Assembly (NCBI RefSeq): GCF_009727055.1
Contig: NC_052358.1
Span: 42,025,337 to 42,089,336, forward strand
Direction: 5' to 3'
Length of the DNA stretch: 64,000 nt
Source of the DNA: Benincasa hispida
Lineage: Eukaryota; Streptophyta; Magnoliopsida; Cucurbitales; Cucurbitaceae
Shown here: positions 11,398-22,100 of the stretch, one piece after another
How the letters are laid out: each line of letters begins with the position of its first letter
How positions within the stretch are numbered: position 1 is the stretch's first letter
The notes under the pieces: model-generated
What the model was told of the DNA's origin: nothing
The model's database searches: none
What the model saw: only the letters and a program-made list of their open reading frames with translations
Position numbers and translations under genes: made by a program

Positions 11398-13183
11398 TGA
11401 AGGAACTCTTACACAAGAGTACTTATGAGAAGAAGCGGATCTTTCCAATTTCATTGTGACAGAATTACCACACATACATTCTAACATACAGATATGCATT
11501 GTAAACATTAATTACCGGCATGCTTTAAAAGAAAAATACAAAAGACCGAGAGAACGTACCAGTTGAAGACTTCCTTCTCAAGAATTCGGTCCAATGTGAA
11601 TGAAATCCTCTCGTTCCTACTCGTCCAGCAAGCAGTCGTCTAGCAGCACCATGGTCGTCTACACGATCAGCAGTGCACGAACAACAAGAAACTGGGGATG
11701 ACACCACCACTCGAAGCCCTCAGTATTCTCGGTGTGAGAATCCAAAGCGTAGACTTTGATGGAATTGGTAGAGGGGAGAAGGAAAAGTGATCGTGTAAAA
11801 TGAACAAGCAAGTGGGAGAAAGGGATGACAATGTTCATTTTATTACTCGACCAATTATCTCATAACCGCCTAATTAATTAAATAATGAATATAATTATAT
11901 TATATTCTTAATCTATAGTTTGATATCATATATCTACTATAGTGTTTTCTCCTCTACTTGATATAAATCATATTTATATCTAATTTCCTCCAAAATAATG
12001 TATCTCATACATTTAGCCAATTATATCATATATAATTAACCAGTTCAATTATATCATATATAATCGAACTCTCTCTTGTCAATTTGAACATTTCAAACTG
12101 ACCTAAAAACTAATTCTCAACTTTATCCAAGCTACCAAGGGGATTTTATGGACCTATGGCTCGAAGCTCCAACGGTACGTGAATAGCTGACTAAACTCTT
12201 TAGCCATGAGATCCACCATCCGTTTACTGCCAAGCATTCCACTAAAGACCAACACATGAACTCTTCTTACCACACATATATTTCTGTGTCCATCGGATAT
12301 AACCAATCATGAGTACGATGACCCTTCACAGATGCTCGTAAGTATAGCTGGGCCAATTTACCATTTTGCCCCTGTAGTTACATCTCACTCCTTAAGTACC
12401 ACTAATCCCTCTGATGAACAATACAACATAGTCCAACTATGTGTGAACACCTCTCAGGCCAAGAGAAGGTGTGTGGTGCCACATCGTTCAAGCATTAGAA
12501 TCAGACCTTTGGGAGCTATCTATCTACTTACCTCTGATTCGTGGAATGAGTAAATTTCATCTTATGTAACTGAGTTCCCAGCTCCCAAATCAAACGAATT
12601 CCCAAAGTGGTAGGTTTGAGTCGGTGACCTGGCCACTTGCACACATGCAAATCAAAGGACCGCCCCCAATGGCAGGAGTTCCCAACTCACTCAGGATTGA
12701 GGTCATGTTACCTATGGTCATCCTAGTGAAGTGAAGTCTCTGTCATGAACAGTGTTATATAACGAGACGTTAACACTTCGAGGTCAGGTCTTATACAAAC
12801 TTTTTGTATACGACGCCCCCGCTCGTATGTCCTCTACACAAATGATCATGATCAGACCATTTGTGACAAGTTAACACAATTGCAACTATTCCATAAAGCG
12901 AGCCACATCCGTAGTTTTTCCAGGATAAGGTTTCCCTCATATATCTATATACTACAGACCATTTTGGTTATCACTTAAGACATGATCCACTTGTATGTCA
13001 CCACATACATGCTTAAGTTACATACAGACAACCAGGGATATTGGTTTGTGGTAAAGCAAATAAAACATTCAACTGAGAAAAATCAAGAAGTGAAGTAAAA
13101 TATCATATATTATACATCACAAGCGTTTGTACAATCTGTTTACAAACTACAGGACACGAGACTTTAGAGCATCAACCTCAACA
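11398..13183 (-). repeat. LTR2, shared between two copia internal regions
   Basis: About 1786 bp with edges TGTTGAGGTTGATGC...TTCCTTCA on the minus strand. Its left edge touches the PBS of internal 1 and its right edge touches the PPT of internal 2, so one LTR serves two internal regions. Compared with LTR1 it lacks the CGATCG-rich block (expected near 11790-11850). Confidence 0.88.
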
Positions 13184-13290
13184 ATCTCCCACTTGTCCTA
13201 AAGCGAAGTGGGGTGTACATAAACAAGTACAAAATAATAAACTAAGGCATAAAAGCCCAGTATAAGAAAATCTCTCATTTGCCCTAGTCC
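13184..13290 (-). promoter_or_regulatory. Copia polypurine tract of internal 2
   Basis: The minus strand shows GACAAGTGGGAGAT next to LTR2 and an upstream partner GCAAATGAGAGAT about 90 bases away, next to the RNase H end. The layout matches internal 1. Confidence 0.75.
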
Positions 13291-15182
13291 AGCCACGGGC
13301 GATCTTGTAGACCCATGCTCTGAAGGCAAGCACTGTAGCCATGAGAGCCTTCGTAAACGGGTCAACAACATTGTGCTCCGAAGCGATCTTCGTGACAATC
13401 ACGTCTCCTCGATGCATTATCTCGCGGATCAGGTGATACTTCCGCTCTATGTGTTTGCCACGCCTGTGACTCCTAGGCTCCTTAGAATTTGCCACAACCC
13501 CACTATTATCACAATAGAGGGTGATTGGCCTAGACATATCTGAAACAACTTCCAGTTCTATCAAGAACTTCCTGAGCTAGATGACCTCCTTAGCAGCTTC
13601 GCAAGCCGCTACGTACTCTACCTCCATAGTGAAGTCGGTAATGCATCTCTGCTTAGTGCTTCGCTACACTACAACTCCTTCGTTAAGAGTAAAGATGAGA
13701 AAGTCTCCTCATGGTTGACTCCCTCTACCTAGGTATAATCCTTTGCCACAAGTCGAGCCTTAAAGGTCTAAACCTTCCCATCAGCACCCCATTTGCGCTT
13801 GTAGATCCATTTACAACCTATAGATCTTACCCCATCAGGCTGATCTACAAGATCCCATACTGAGTTGAAGTACATCGACTCCATCTCGAGATCCATTACC
13901 TTTACCCATTCATCTCGGTCAACATCCTCCATTTCCTTCTGATAAGACAATCGATCCTCAACATCGCCATTTTCTACCATAGCAAAGATTTTTGTAAAAC
14001 CCAGATAGCGAATGGGTTCGCAACCCTCCCTCTGCATCGAGGTTCCCTCAACTCTTGAGGTGGAACCGACCTATTAGATGAACTACCATCAACAACTTCT
14101 GCTGATGAAGCAGACTCTTCAACAAATCTTGTTGAAGTTTTAATAACTTCATTGGAAAGCTCACGCAACACATCTTTACTACATGGATTGTACTTTCTAA
14201 TATGATCCTCCAAGAAAGTAGCGTTCAGGAAAACAAACACTCTATTTTCCGACGGATGATAAAAATAACCCCCTCGTATACCTTTGAGGTAGCCTATGAA
14301 GAGGCATAACCTCAACCATGGTTCCAACTTCTTGGGATTTGCCTCAAGCACATGTGCAGGGCAACCCCAAATGCGGAAGTGATGTAAACTAGATTTACAC
14401 CCATTGCATAACTCCAAAGGTGTTCTCGCAACACTCTTGGAAGGAACACAGTTGAGTATGTATACAACAGTCTCCACTACGAAACCCCAAAACGAGTCCG
14501 GTAAGGAATTGTAACTCATCATCGAACGAACCATGTCCAACAAGGTTCTATTTCTTCTCTCTGCTACACCATTCTGCTGAGGTGTACTCGGTGCTGAAAG
14601 TTGGGAAATGATTCCATGTTCTATCAAATAGTCCTGGAATGATGAGTCCAAAAACTCTCCACCTCGATCCGATCTAAGTGTTTTAATTCATCTATCCAAT
14701 GCATTTTCAACTTCAGCCTAGAACTCTTTGAACTTTTCAAAGGACTCAGACTTCCGTTACATAAGATAAACATACCCATACCTACAATAATCATTAGTAA
14801 AACTGATAAAATTCTCATAGCCACCTCGGGCTCGCACATTCATAGGACCATAAAGGTCATAATGCATTAACTCAAGAGGCTCTTTGGCTCATAACCTTTT
14901 CCAGTAAGAGGTTGTTTAGTCATCTTACCCTTAAGGCAAGATTTGCACACCGGTAAAGAATTTTCTTCTAACTCACTTAGAAGTTCATTCTTCACCAATC
15001 TCTCAATCCTATTAAGATTGATGTGCCCTAATCAAAGGTGCCAAAGTTGGGCATTTTCTTTTGGAGAAATTTGTTGACGTTTAGATTGAGTTACAACAGT
15101 TTTAAACAACTCTATGTTATGGAGGGAACTTATGGCTAACGGTCTTAGCACATACAAGTTACTTTCCAGATACGTTGCACAA
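13291..15182 (-). pseudogene. Deleted copia pol (IN, RT start, RNase H) of internal 2
   Basis: RNase H (13564 down, CDNSGVVANSKEPRSHRRGK), then directly the RT N-terminal block (14037-13768, MEDVDRDEWVKVMDLEMESM, GCKWIYKRKWGADGKV), so the RT core with YVDD is missing at a junction near 13693. Upstream come integrase C-terminal and core blocks (14651-13974, with QQNGVAERRNRTLLDMVRSM; 14839-14624) and the GAG-pre-integrase zone near 15000. The sequence then jumps at about 15183 from the protease end to DNA next to the PBS, so gag, most of the protease and nearly all the leader are gone. Confidence 0.87.
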
Positions 15183-15351
15183 AAGAATTAATCAAACTGA
15201 GGTTTCATCCCAGAAAACTCCATTAATTCGCACATCCACAAAAAATTTAACAATTAAATAGATAGTAGATATGTTGCACCCACCGAGAATGTATATGCAA
15301 TTCTTTGCTGCAATGAAATTGGAATATCAGAAACCTGACTCTGATACCAAT
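15183..15351 (-). promoter_or_regulatory. Leader remnant and PBS of internal 2
   Basis: 15190-15335 matches the PBS-proximal leader of internal 1 (11235-11383). The PBS on the minus strand, TGGTATCAGAGT (15338-15349), differs from the initiator tRNA-Met type only in its last base. LTR3 follows after the two bases AT. Confidence 0.8.
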
Positions 15352-16265
15352 TGAAGAAACTCTTACACAAGAGTACCTATGAGTGGAAACGAATTTTTCC
15401 AATTGCGTTGTGACAGAATTACCACACATACATTCTAACATACAGATATGTATTGTAAACACTAATTACTAGCATGCTTTAAAAGAAAAAAAAATACAAA
15501 AGACCAAGAGAACATACGAGTTGAAGACTTTCTTCACAAGAATTCAATATAACGTGAACGAACTCCTCTCGTTCCTACTCATGCAACAAGCAGTCGCCTA
15601 GCAGCACCACAGTCGTCTACACGATCAATAGCACACAAACAACAAGCAACCAGGAATGACACCACCACTCGAAGTCCTCAGTATTCTCGGATTGAGAATC
15701 CAAAGGATGGACATTGATAGAATTGGTAGAGGGGAGGAAGAAAAGTGATCGTGTAAAACGAACAAGCAAGTGGGAGAAAGGAATGACTATTGTATATTCG
15801 GGTGCTTGGTCGTTTAAGACGGGGTACACGATCGTGTAGGTATAGCTAAGCGATCATCTATCAAAAGGTAAGCAATCGTTTAGTTACGCTCGGCACACTA
15901 AGCGATCGTCTAGTAAACGTAAGCAATTGTTTAGATAATCGTGGGCGATCGTTTAGGGTGTATGATCGTTTAGGAACATGGGCTCTATCGTATAGACTCT
16001 CAACACTAAGCGATCGAATACTTTCATACGGTGAGCGAATTTTCGGATCTTTTGCAAAATGAAAACTATTTTCATTTTATTCTTTAGTTACAAGAATTGA
16101 ATCCAACTTCCCACTATCGCACGAATTCAGAGAAAAACTCGGCCAATTATTTCATAACCAACTAATTAATTAATTAATTAATATAATCATATTATATTCT
16201 TAACCTAAGTTTAATATCATATATCAACTATAGTGTTTTCTCCTCTACTCGATATAAATCATATT
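15352..16265 (-). repeat. LTR3 (5' LTR of internal 2), truncated
   Basis: Begins TGAAGAAACTC on the plus strand and follows LTR1 to ATAAATCATATT at 16265, where LTR4 begins. It keeps the CGATCG cluster (15800-16030). The part that would continue beyond (about 1 kb) is not found on the other side of LTR4. Confidence 0.82.
15800..16030. repeat. CGATCG motif cluster in LTR3
   Basis: Units such as AAGCGATCGTCTA, GGGCGATCGTTTAG and TATGATCGTTTAGG repeat at 20-30 base spacing, positionally equivalent to the cluster in LTR1. Confidence 0.75.
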
Positions 16266-17347
16266 TGAAGGAACTCTTAAATAAGAGAACCCATGAGCGG
16301 AAGCGGATCTTTCTGATTTCATTGTAACGCTAATTACTAACATGCTTTAACAATTAAAATACAAAAGACCGAGTAAACATACAATTTGAAGATAGTCTTC
16401 AATCAAACTCAGTCCAGTGGAAGCGAACTCCTCTACGTTCCTTATCGTCTAGCAAATAGTCGCCTACCAGTACCACGATCGTCTACACGATCAACAGTGC
16501 ACGAACCAACAACAACCGGGGATGACACTACCATTCGAAGCCCTCAGTATTCTCGGAGTGAGAATCCAAAGGGTAGACTTTGATGGAATTGGTAGAGGAA
16601 AGGAGGAAAAGATGGTCGTGTAGTATGAACAAGCAAGTGGGAGATAGTAGAAGGCTATCGTATAGTCGGGTGCTTGTCATTTAGAAAAAGGTACACGATC
16701 GTTTAGGTTTAGCTAAGCGATCGTCTATCAAAAGGTAAGCGATCGTTTAGGTCTATTCGGCATGCTAAGCGATCGTTTAGAAATCGCGGGCGATCGTTTA
16801 GTACGCGGGTGTGCGATCATTTATCAAGATGGGTACTACCGTATAGGCTCTCAACGCTATGCTATCGTATAGAAACACATCGTCAGGGATTTTTCGGATA
16901 TCTTACAAAATGATAACAATGTTCATTTTATTCTTTAGTTACAAGAACTGAATTCGAACTTTCCCACTTTCCCACTTTCGCACGATTCTGGAGAATTACT
17001 CGGCCAATTATCTTATAAACGCCTAATTAATTAAATAATGAATATAATCATAATATATTCTTAACCTATAGTTTGATATCATATATCTACTATAGTGTTT
17101 TCTCCTCTACTTGATATAAATAATATTTATACCCAATTTCCTCCAAAATATTGTATCTCATACATTTAGTCAATTATATCATATATAATTAACCAGTTAA
17201 ATTATATCTTATATAATCGAACTCCCTCTTGTCAATTTGAACATTTCAAACTGACCCAAAAATTGATTCTCAACTTTATCCAAGCTACCAAGGGGACCTT
17301 ATGGACCTATGACTCGAAGCTCCAACGATATGTGAATAGCTGACTAA
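16266..17347 (-). repeat. LTR4, truncated copia LTR inside LTR3
   Basis: Starts exactly at TGAAGGAACTC, the terminal sequence of this LTR family, within LTR3. It continues with the family landmarks (AGAACCCATGAGCGGAAGCGG, CGATCG cluster 16640-16890, ATATAATCGAACTCCCTCTTGTC) and stops after GAATAGCTGACTAA at 17347, where copia B2 RT begins. The exact terminus suggests insertion or LTR-LTR exchange; truncation at the other end prevents a TSD test. Confidence 0.8.
16640..16890. repeat. CGATCG motif cluster in LTR4
   Basis: Contains ACGATCGTTTAGG, AAGCGATCGTCTATC, AAGCGATCGTTTAG and GGGCGATCGTTTAG, spaced about 25 bases apart. Confidence 0.75.
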
Positions 17348-18216
17348 GCTCCAACGTTAACATAACTCTCTTGGAATTTTATATCTAGACAACATCTTGT
17401 CTATATAAGATATCTGAGATAATGCTAGCATTCTGTTCTTATAGTTCTGAACTATTTAGATCCCAAGAACATATTGTGCATCTCCAAAATCCTTCATTTG
17501 GAAATACAATGCCATCCATCTTTTAACGTCAGCTAAGAATTCTACTTCATTTCCTATGAGTAAAATATCATCAACATATAAAATAAGAAAAGCTATGGTT
17601 TTGTTGATAATCTTTTTGTAGACACAATGTTCGTCAATGTTTTGTTCAAAGCCATAGGATTTGATTATAGTGTCAAATCTCATATTCCAGGATCGAGATG
17701 CTTGTTTCAACCCATAAATGGATCTTTTAAGCTTGGAAACTTTTTGCTCTTGACCTTGTTCCATAAACGCCTCTGATTGAGATATATAGATACTCTCTTC
17801 AAGATAGCCATTCAAAAAGGCTGTCTTGATGTCCATTTGCCAGATTTCATAGTCATAAAAGGCAACAATGGATAAGAGTATTTTAATAGACTTGATCATG
17901 GCAACTGAGAGAAGGTTTTTTCATAGTCCACACTCTCTCTTTTGGTAAACCCTTTTTCCACGAGTCTAGCTTTGTAGTCATGTACCTTACCAGCTTGGTA
18001 TCATTTTCTCTTATAGATCCATTTGCAACCAATAGGTTTTACTCCTTTGGGTTGATCTATAAGTTCACAGATTGTATTGAAGTACATAGACTCCATTTTG
18101 AGGTTCATGGCTTTTATCCATTGGTCTCTATCCACATCTTCTATTGTCTGTTTAAAGGTCTTTGGGTCTTCTAAGTCATCATCAAGTATGATGACTTGAG
18201 TTTCTGTTAAACCCAT
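17348..18216 (-). pseudogene. Copia B2 reverse transcriptase, truncated
   Basis: The frame 17899-17456 holds FLNGYLEESIYISQSEAF, SIYGLKQASRSWNMRFD and an intact FLILYVDDILLIGNE catalytic box, then QYVLGI. An upstream block (18216-18001) has MESMYFNTICELIDQ and GCKWIYKRK. A frameshift near 17900-18000 separates them. After the ALSQ-SYIDKML block the gene ends at the junction with LTR4, so the RNase H domain is missing. Confidence 0.87.
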
Positions 18217-18853
18217 GTAACGTTCATGCTGTTAAACAACCCTCCTACTATGTTGATGCATTCTCAACTCTTTAGAAGGATGTGAAACACTAATGTCATC
18301 AACAACTCTTATTGAAGGACCAACTTGATCAATAACTCTTATTGATCTACTTGTAGCTTCTATGGCTATTTCATTTAATACTAGCTTACTGCGAGGTTGA
18401 TGGTTTTTTATGTGGTCCTTCTCTAAGAAGGTTATGTTAGTTGATACAAATGTTTTATCTTCATGAGGATCATTGAAAAAACCAACTTTTGTCTCCTTAG
18501 GATAACCTACAAATAGGCATACTTTTGAAGGCATTCCAATTTCTTCGAGTTTTACACCAGTATATGTGCTGGACTACCCCAAATACTAAAGTGATGCAAA
18601 CTACCTTTACACCCTTTCCACAACTTGTAAGGTGTTTCTGAAGCACTTTTCAGGGAACCATGTTGAAAATATACACTGCAGTTTGTACTGCATATCCCCA
18701 AAAGGACATAATTGAGTGTAACTCATCATTGAACGAACCATGTCTAACAAGGTTCTATTTCTCCTTCTGCTACACTATTTTTTTGGGGTGTACCAAGTGT
18801 TATGAGTTGAGACTAAAGTTCGTATCCTATCAAATAGTCCTAGAATTTTAAGT
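18217..18853 (-). pseudogene. Copia B2 integrase, C-terminal half
   Basis: 18534-18232 encodes CLFVGYPKETKVGFF and TFVSTNITFLEKDHI. Farther right come a decayed block matching NRTLLDMVRSMMSY (18720-18770) and the sequence up to the CACTA insertion at 18853. It continues across the insertion at 25142. Confidence 0.82.
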
Positions 18854-18867
18854 CACTACTACAAAAC

Positions 18868-19120
18868 TGGGCTTTAATGTTGGTTTAAAACTGACATTAT
18901 AGTGGTACAATATCGCTTCACAACCGACATCAAAGATCATGCTATAAAAGGTTTTTGATGTCGATTGTCTTTAATATCAGTTTTAAACTGAAATTATAAT
19001 TGACCAAGATTTCAAAGCCAGTTATCTTCAATATTAGTTTTCAACCACCATTGAATACTTTTTTCAATGTTGATTTTCAACCGACATTGAATATTATCTG
19101 CAGTGTCAGTTTTTCACCTA
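18868..19120. repeat. Left subterminal repeats of the CACTA element
   Basis: Degenerate copies of AATGTTGGTTTAAAACTGACATT, in both orientations, repeat several times (for example 18872-18900, 18920-18935, 18966-18995, 19060-19090). Such arrays are typical transposase-binding zones of CACTA elements. Confidence 0.75.
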
Positions 19121-22100
19121 CTTTTTGTTCGTAATTGTCCGATATTAAATGGCTGTCAGCATTTTTTCATTTAAAAAAAAATTCTTGTGCACGAGCAAAT
19201 CAATAGTTTTTCTCTTTTATCTGTACATGTACAAAATAAAATTTTAATTGTTTGTATGTATACAACTTAGCTTTCAATAAACAAAATTTAACCAAATCAC
19301 AAAAAAAAAAAAAAAAAAAAAATTGTTTAACTAAGTAATCTATCAGTAAGTTACATTGATATTGATACATAGGACTCGAAAGTCTAAAGTTCGAGAGAGC
19401 TAGTTGTTTACTTTAGAGGGTTTAAATTAGTCCAAATCTACAAACAACAACATTTCACAAGACAGAGATTTTTCAAGGATCAAAACTATAATTCGACATC
19501 TAAAGAAGAAAAAAAAAAGTCTCCATTTGAGATCTAAAGAATAAAAAAAAAAAAAACCACAAAGCTCAAATACATAATGTTTTGGATCTATAGTTCCCCT
19601 AGAAAAGGCATAAAGAGGCTGTGATACCAAATCTTTACTTCTTTGTTGCACCTGCAAAACAAGAAAGCTCAATAGTTGAATAAATGGAAGACAACCCATA
19701 AGAAAAATATAAACCCAATTTCTAAGCCTTAAAAAGCCAAAGATAGACCTTATTGCAGAATATTGTATTAACAACAAGCTCAACACACCCACAAGAGAGA
19801 GTAAGAGATAGAAAGAAAAAGAGAAGTATAAAGAAAAGAAAGAAGAAAGTAGCTTTCTTTTGCACAAGTATTATAATTATATTTTGAGTAGTGGAGAGAA
19901 TCTTTCAAGATCTTAAAGAAGAGAAGCTCGGTTACCTGGATGTGACCTACAAAAACGATGGAAAATTTTTGGTGCCATAATGACGATACCACGAGAAAAC
20001 CAAAATTTTACCTTAAACCTATTCACTGAAACACACTCCCAATAATATTCCATAACCATCGATAAGAGAGGGGGAAATAAAAAATCTCAAGATACCGATA
20101 AGATCATACAAACTAAAACATTCAGAATATCTTAGCCTTTTTGCACCTCGAGCAAGCACTCCAAAAGATGAAATCAAAGAATTTTAACTTGCACATTATC
20201 CATATAACTAAAAAGTAAAAAGACCTCTAAAGCAATACCATAACTTCAAACAACTAAAAAGCACACCAAACGAATGCAAGACTTCAATCAAATGATACCA
20301 TGAAAAACATCTCCAACTAAAAGATGCTATCGAGGGTCAATATTGGACATGAAGATAGTCAATCCTAGATTATCCAAACAATATTCCAAGGACGAATTAG
20401 ATTAAAATTGACGAAGAAGCACAATAAATGGTTAAATAAGTGAGAACAAAAGATTCGATGATGATAATCAAGAATTAACCTAACCCACAATGCATTAATA
20501 ACACACAAACTACCATAATGAAAGCGTAAGAAGTTTCAATACCATAAACCACTCAATGGAAGTCACAAAAACTATTTTCCAAAGTTGTTATAAAGTCATA
20601 AACAACAAATATTACCTTGTACTTGTTATTAATGTTGTTATGAAGTTCCTTTTGTGTTAGATGCACCTTCTCCACTTTTCAACCTTAAAATATGTCCAAT
20701 GTAATCTTCCTATCTTCCTTCCAAATCTCTAAGGATCAAAATTTAGCCTTAAACATCAAACTTGAACCTAACAAACTGAAAAACTTCACTCAAAGTCATT
20801 TCATTATTGCTCAAATGAGTTAGCTCCCAAATTCTAATTTGACTAGTTTCCAAAAGAACCTTACTCTTAAATAGTTTCGTATCCATTCATAAATGCTAAG
20901 AAGAGAATGTTTTGAAAAGAAAAAAAAATCACCTTGTCAAGAGAGAAGGAAAAAGAAGGATAAGAAAACAGGTAACTTATTTTCTATATGGTTCAAAGCA
21001 CGTACTTCATTAATGACCTGAGGCAATTGAGCTTCTGAAATGGAAAGTATCTCATGCAACTCTACTGGTGCAGAGTGAACATTAAGTCAATCACAACAAT
21101 ATTGTTCCTTTTTCTTATGTATCCTATTCAAGTGAATAAAAAGGTGTAACAACAATTAGCTCCCTCTGCTAAAGCTTCTCATGGCCAAAATTTCTTCAAT
21201 TGTAAATTCAAACCATTCTTAAGAAGAAAAAGAAAAATATGCCATTCTTCCTAAAACACAAAAGTCTAAAAAAAACTCAGAAATTTCAAGCGTTTCCATG
21301 ACCAAAAGGTACAAAAACAATGAGTTACTATCGAGATAATTTTGATCATAAATAGAGTCAATCCTCATAGATTTAGCTAGTTTATCTAGTTGCAGTATAA
21401 CGCTCAAGGCATAAGAATATTATATTTTTCATAAAGGGACTTGAGCAAACAACAAAATACCTTCTTGAATTGGTTTTACTGACTCATTTCTTAATTGAAA
21501 ACTCAAATAGTGTTCAGAATGAATAATCTTACCTACAATGACCTTGAACCCCAATCAAAAAACTTCTGATCAAGCCTAAACTACAAATGAAGCAAATCCA
21601 ATTGTTAAAAGCTAATTTACAGCATCTAAATTTAATTGAGATAGCTTTAAATGGAGTCCAACCTAAAACTCACAAAAACAAGCTTGGGCTCTTGCTGAAA
21701 AGTGTTCGAACGATTCCGAATCTATTTCGAAACTATAAATACAAGCTTCACAGCATGAGAGACAAATCTAAAGGATTTTAAGCTAGTTTAAAAAGAAATT
21801 TAGAGTCATTAACCCATTGAAGCCTTGTTGGTTGGTGTCCAATCAGACGTGATCCTACATCAGTATACATTACATAAAATCATGGGAGAAATTCATAAAA
21901 CAATCTTCATCATATCCATTTGATCAGTATCAACTAACATGCTTTTTGAAGCATTAAAATTAAAGATAACTAACCAAAGCCAGATTCATATTCTAATGGT
22001 TTGCCATCTTGAAGTATATAATTGTTATAAAGGCCCCTAATATTTGAAAACTAATAGGTTTGGTTCAAATACTTTATAAAATAGTTGTTGAAGCTCATTC

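Larger units (their letters stand above)
2882..16265 (-). mobile_element. Tandem Ty1/copia array LTR1-int1-LTR2-int2-LTR3
   Basis: On the minus strand the order is LTR3 (truncated), PBS, deleted internal region 2, PPT, LTR2, PBS, internal region 1 (gag-PR-IN-RT-RH), PPT, LTR1. LTR2 serves both as 3' LTR of internal 2 and as 5' LTR of internal 1, the expected product of unequal recombination between LTRs. Gene order PR-IN-RT-RH defines Ty1/copia. Five bases before LTR1 are CTTCT; the matching right-hand TSD cannot be tested because LTR3 is cut by LTR4 at 16265. No reading frame is intact. Confidence 0.85.

Noticed and set aside
19427..19867. 146-codon minus-strand frame in the CACTA element
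   Set aside because: Low-complexity Phe/Leu/Ser-rich translation of an A/T-rich stretch with poly-A tracts; no recognisable domain.
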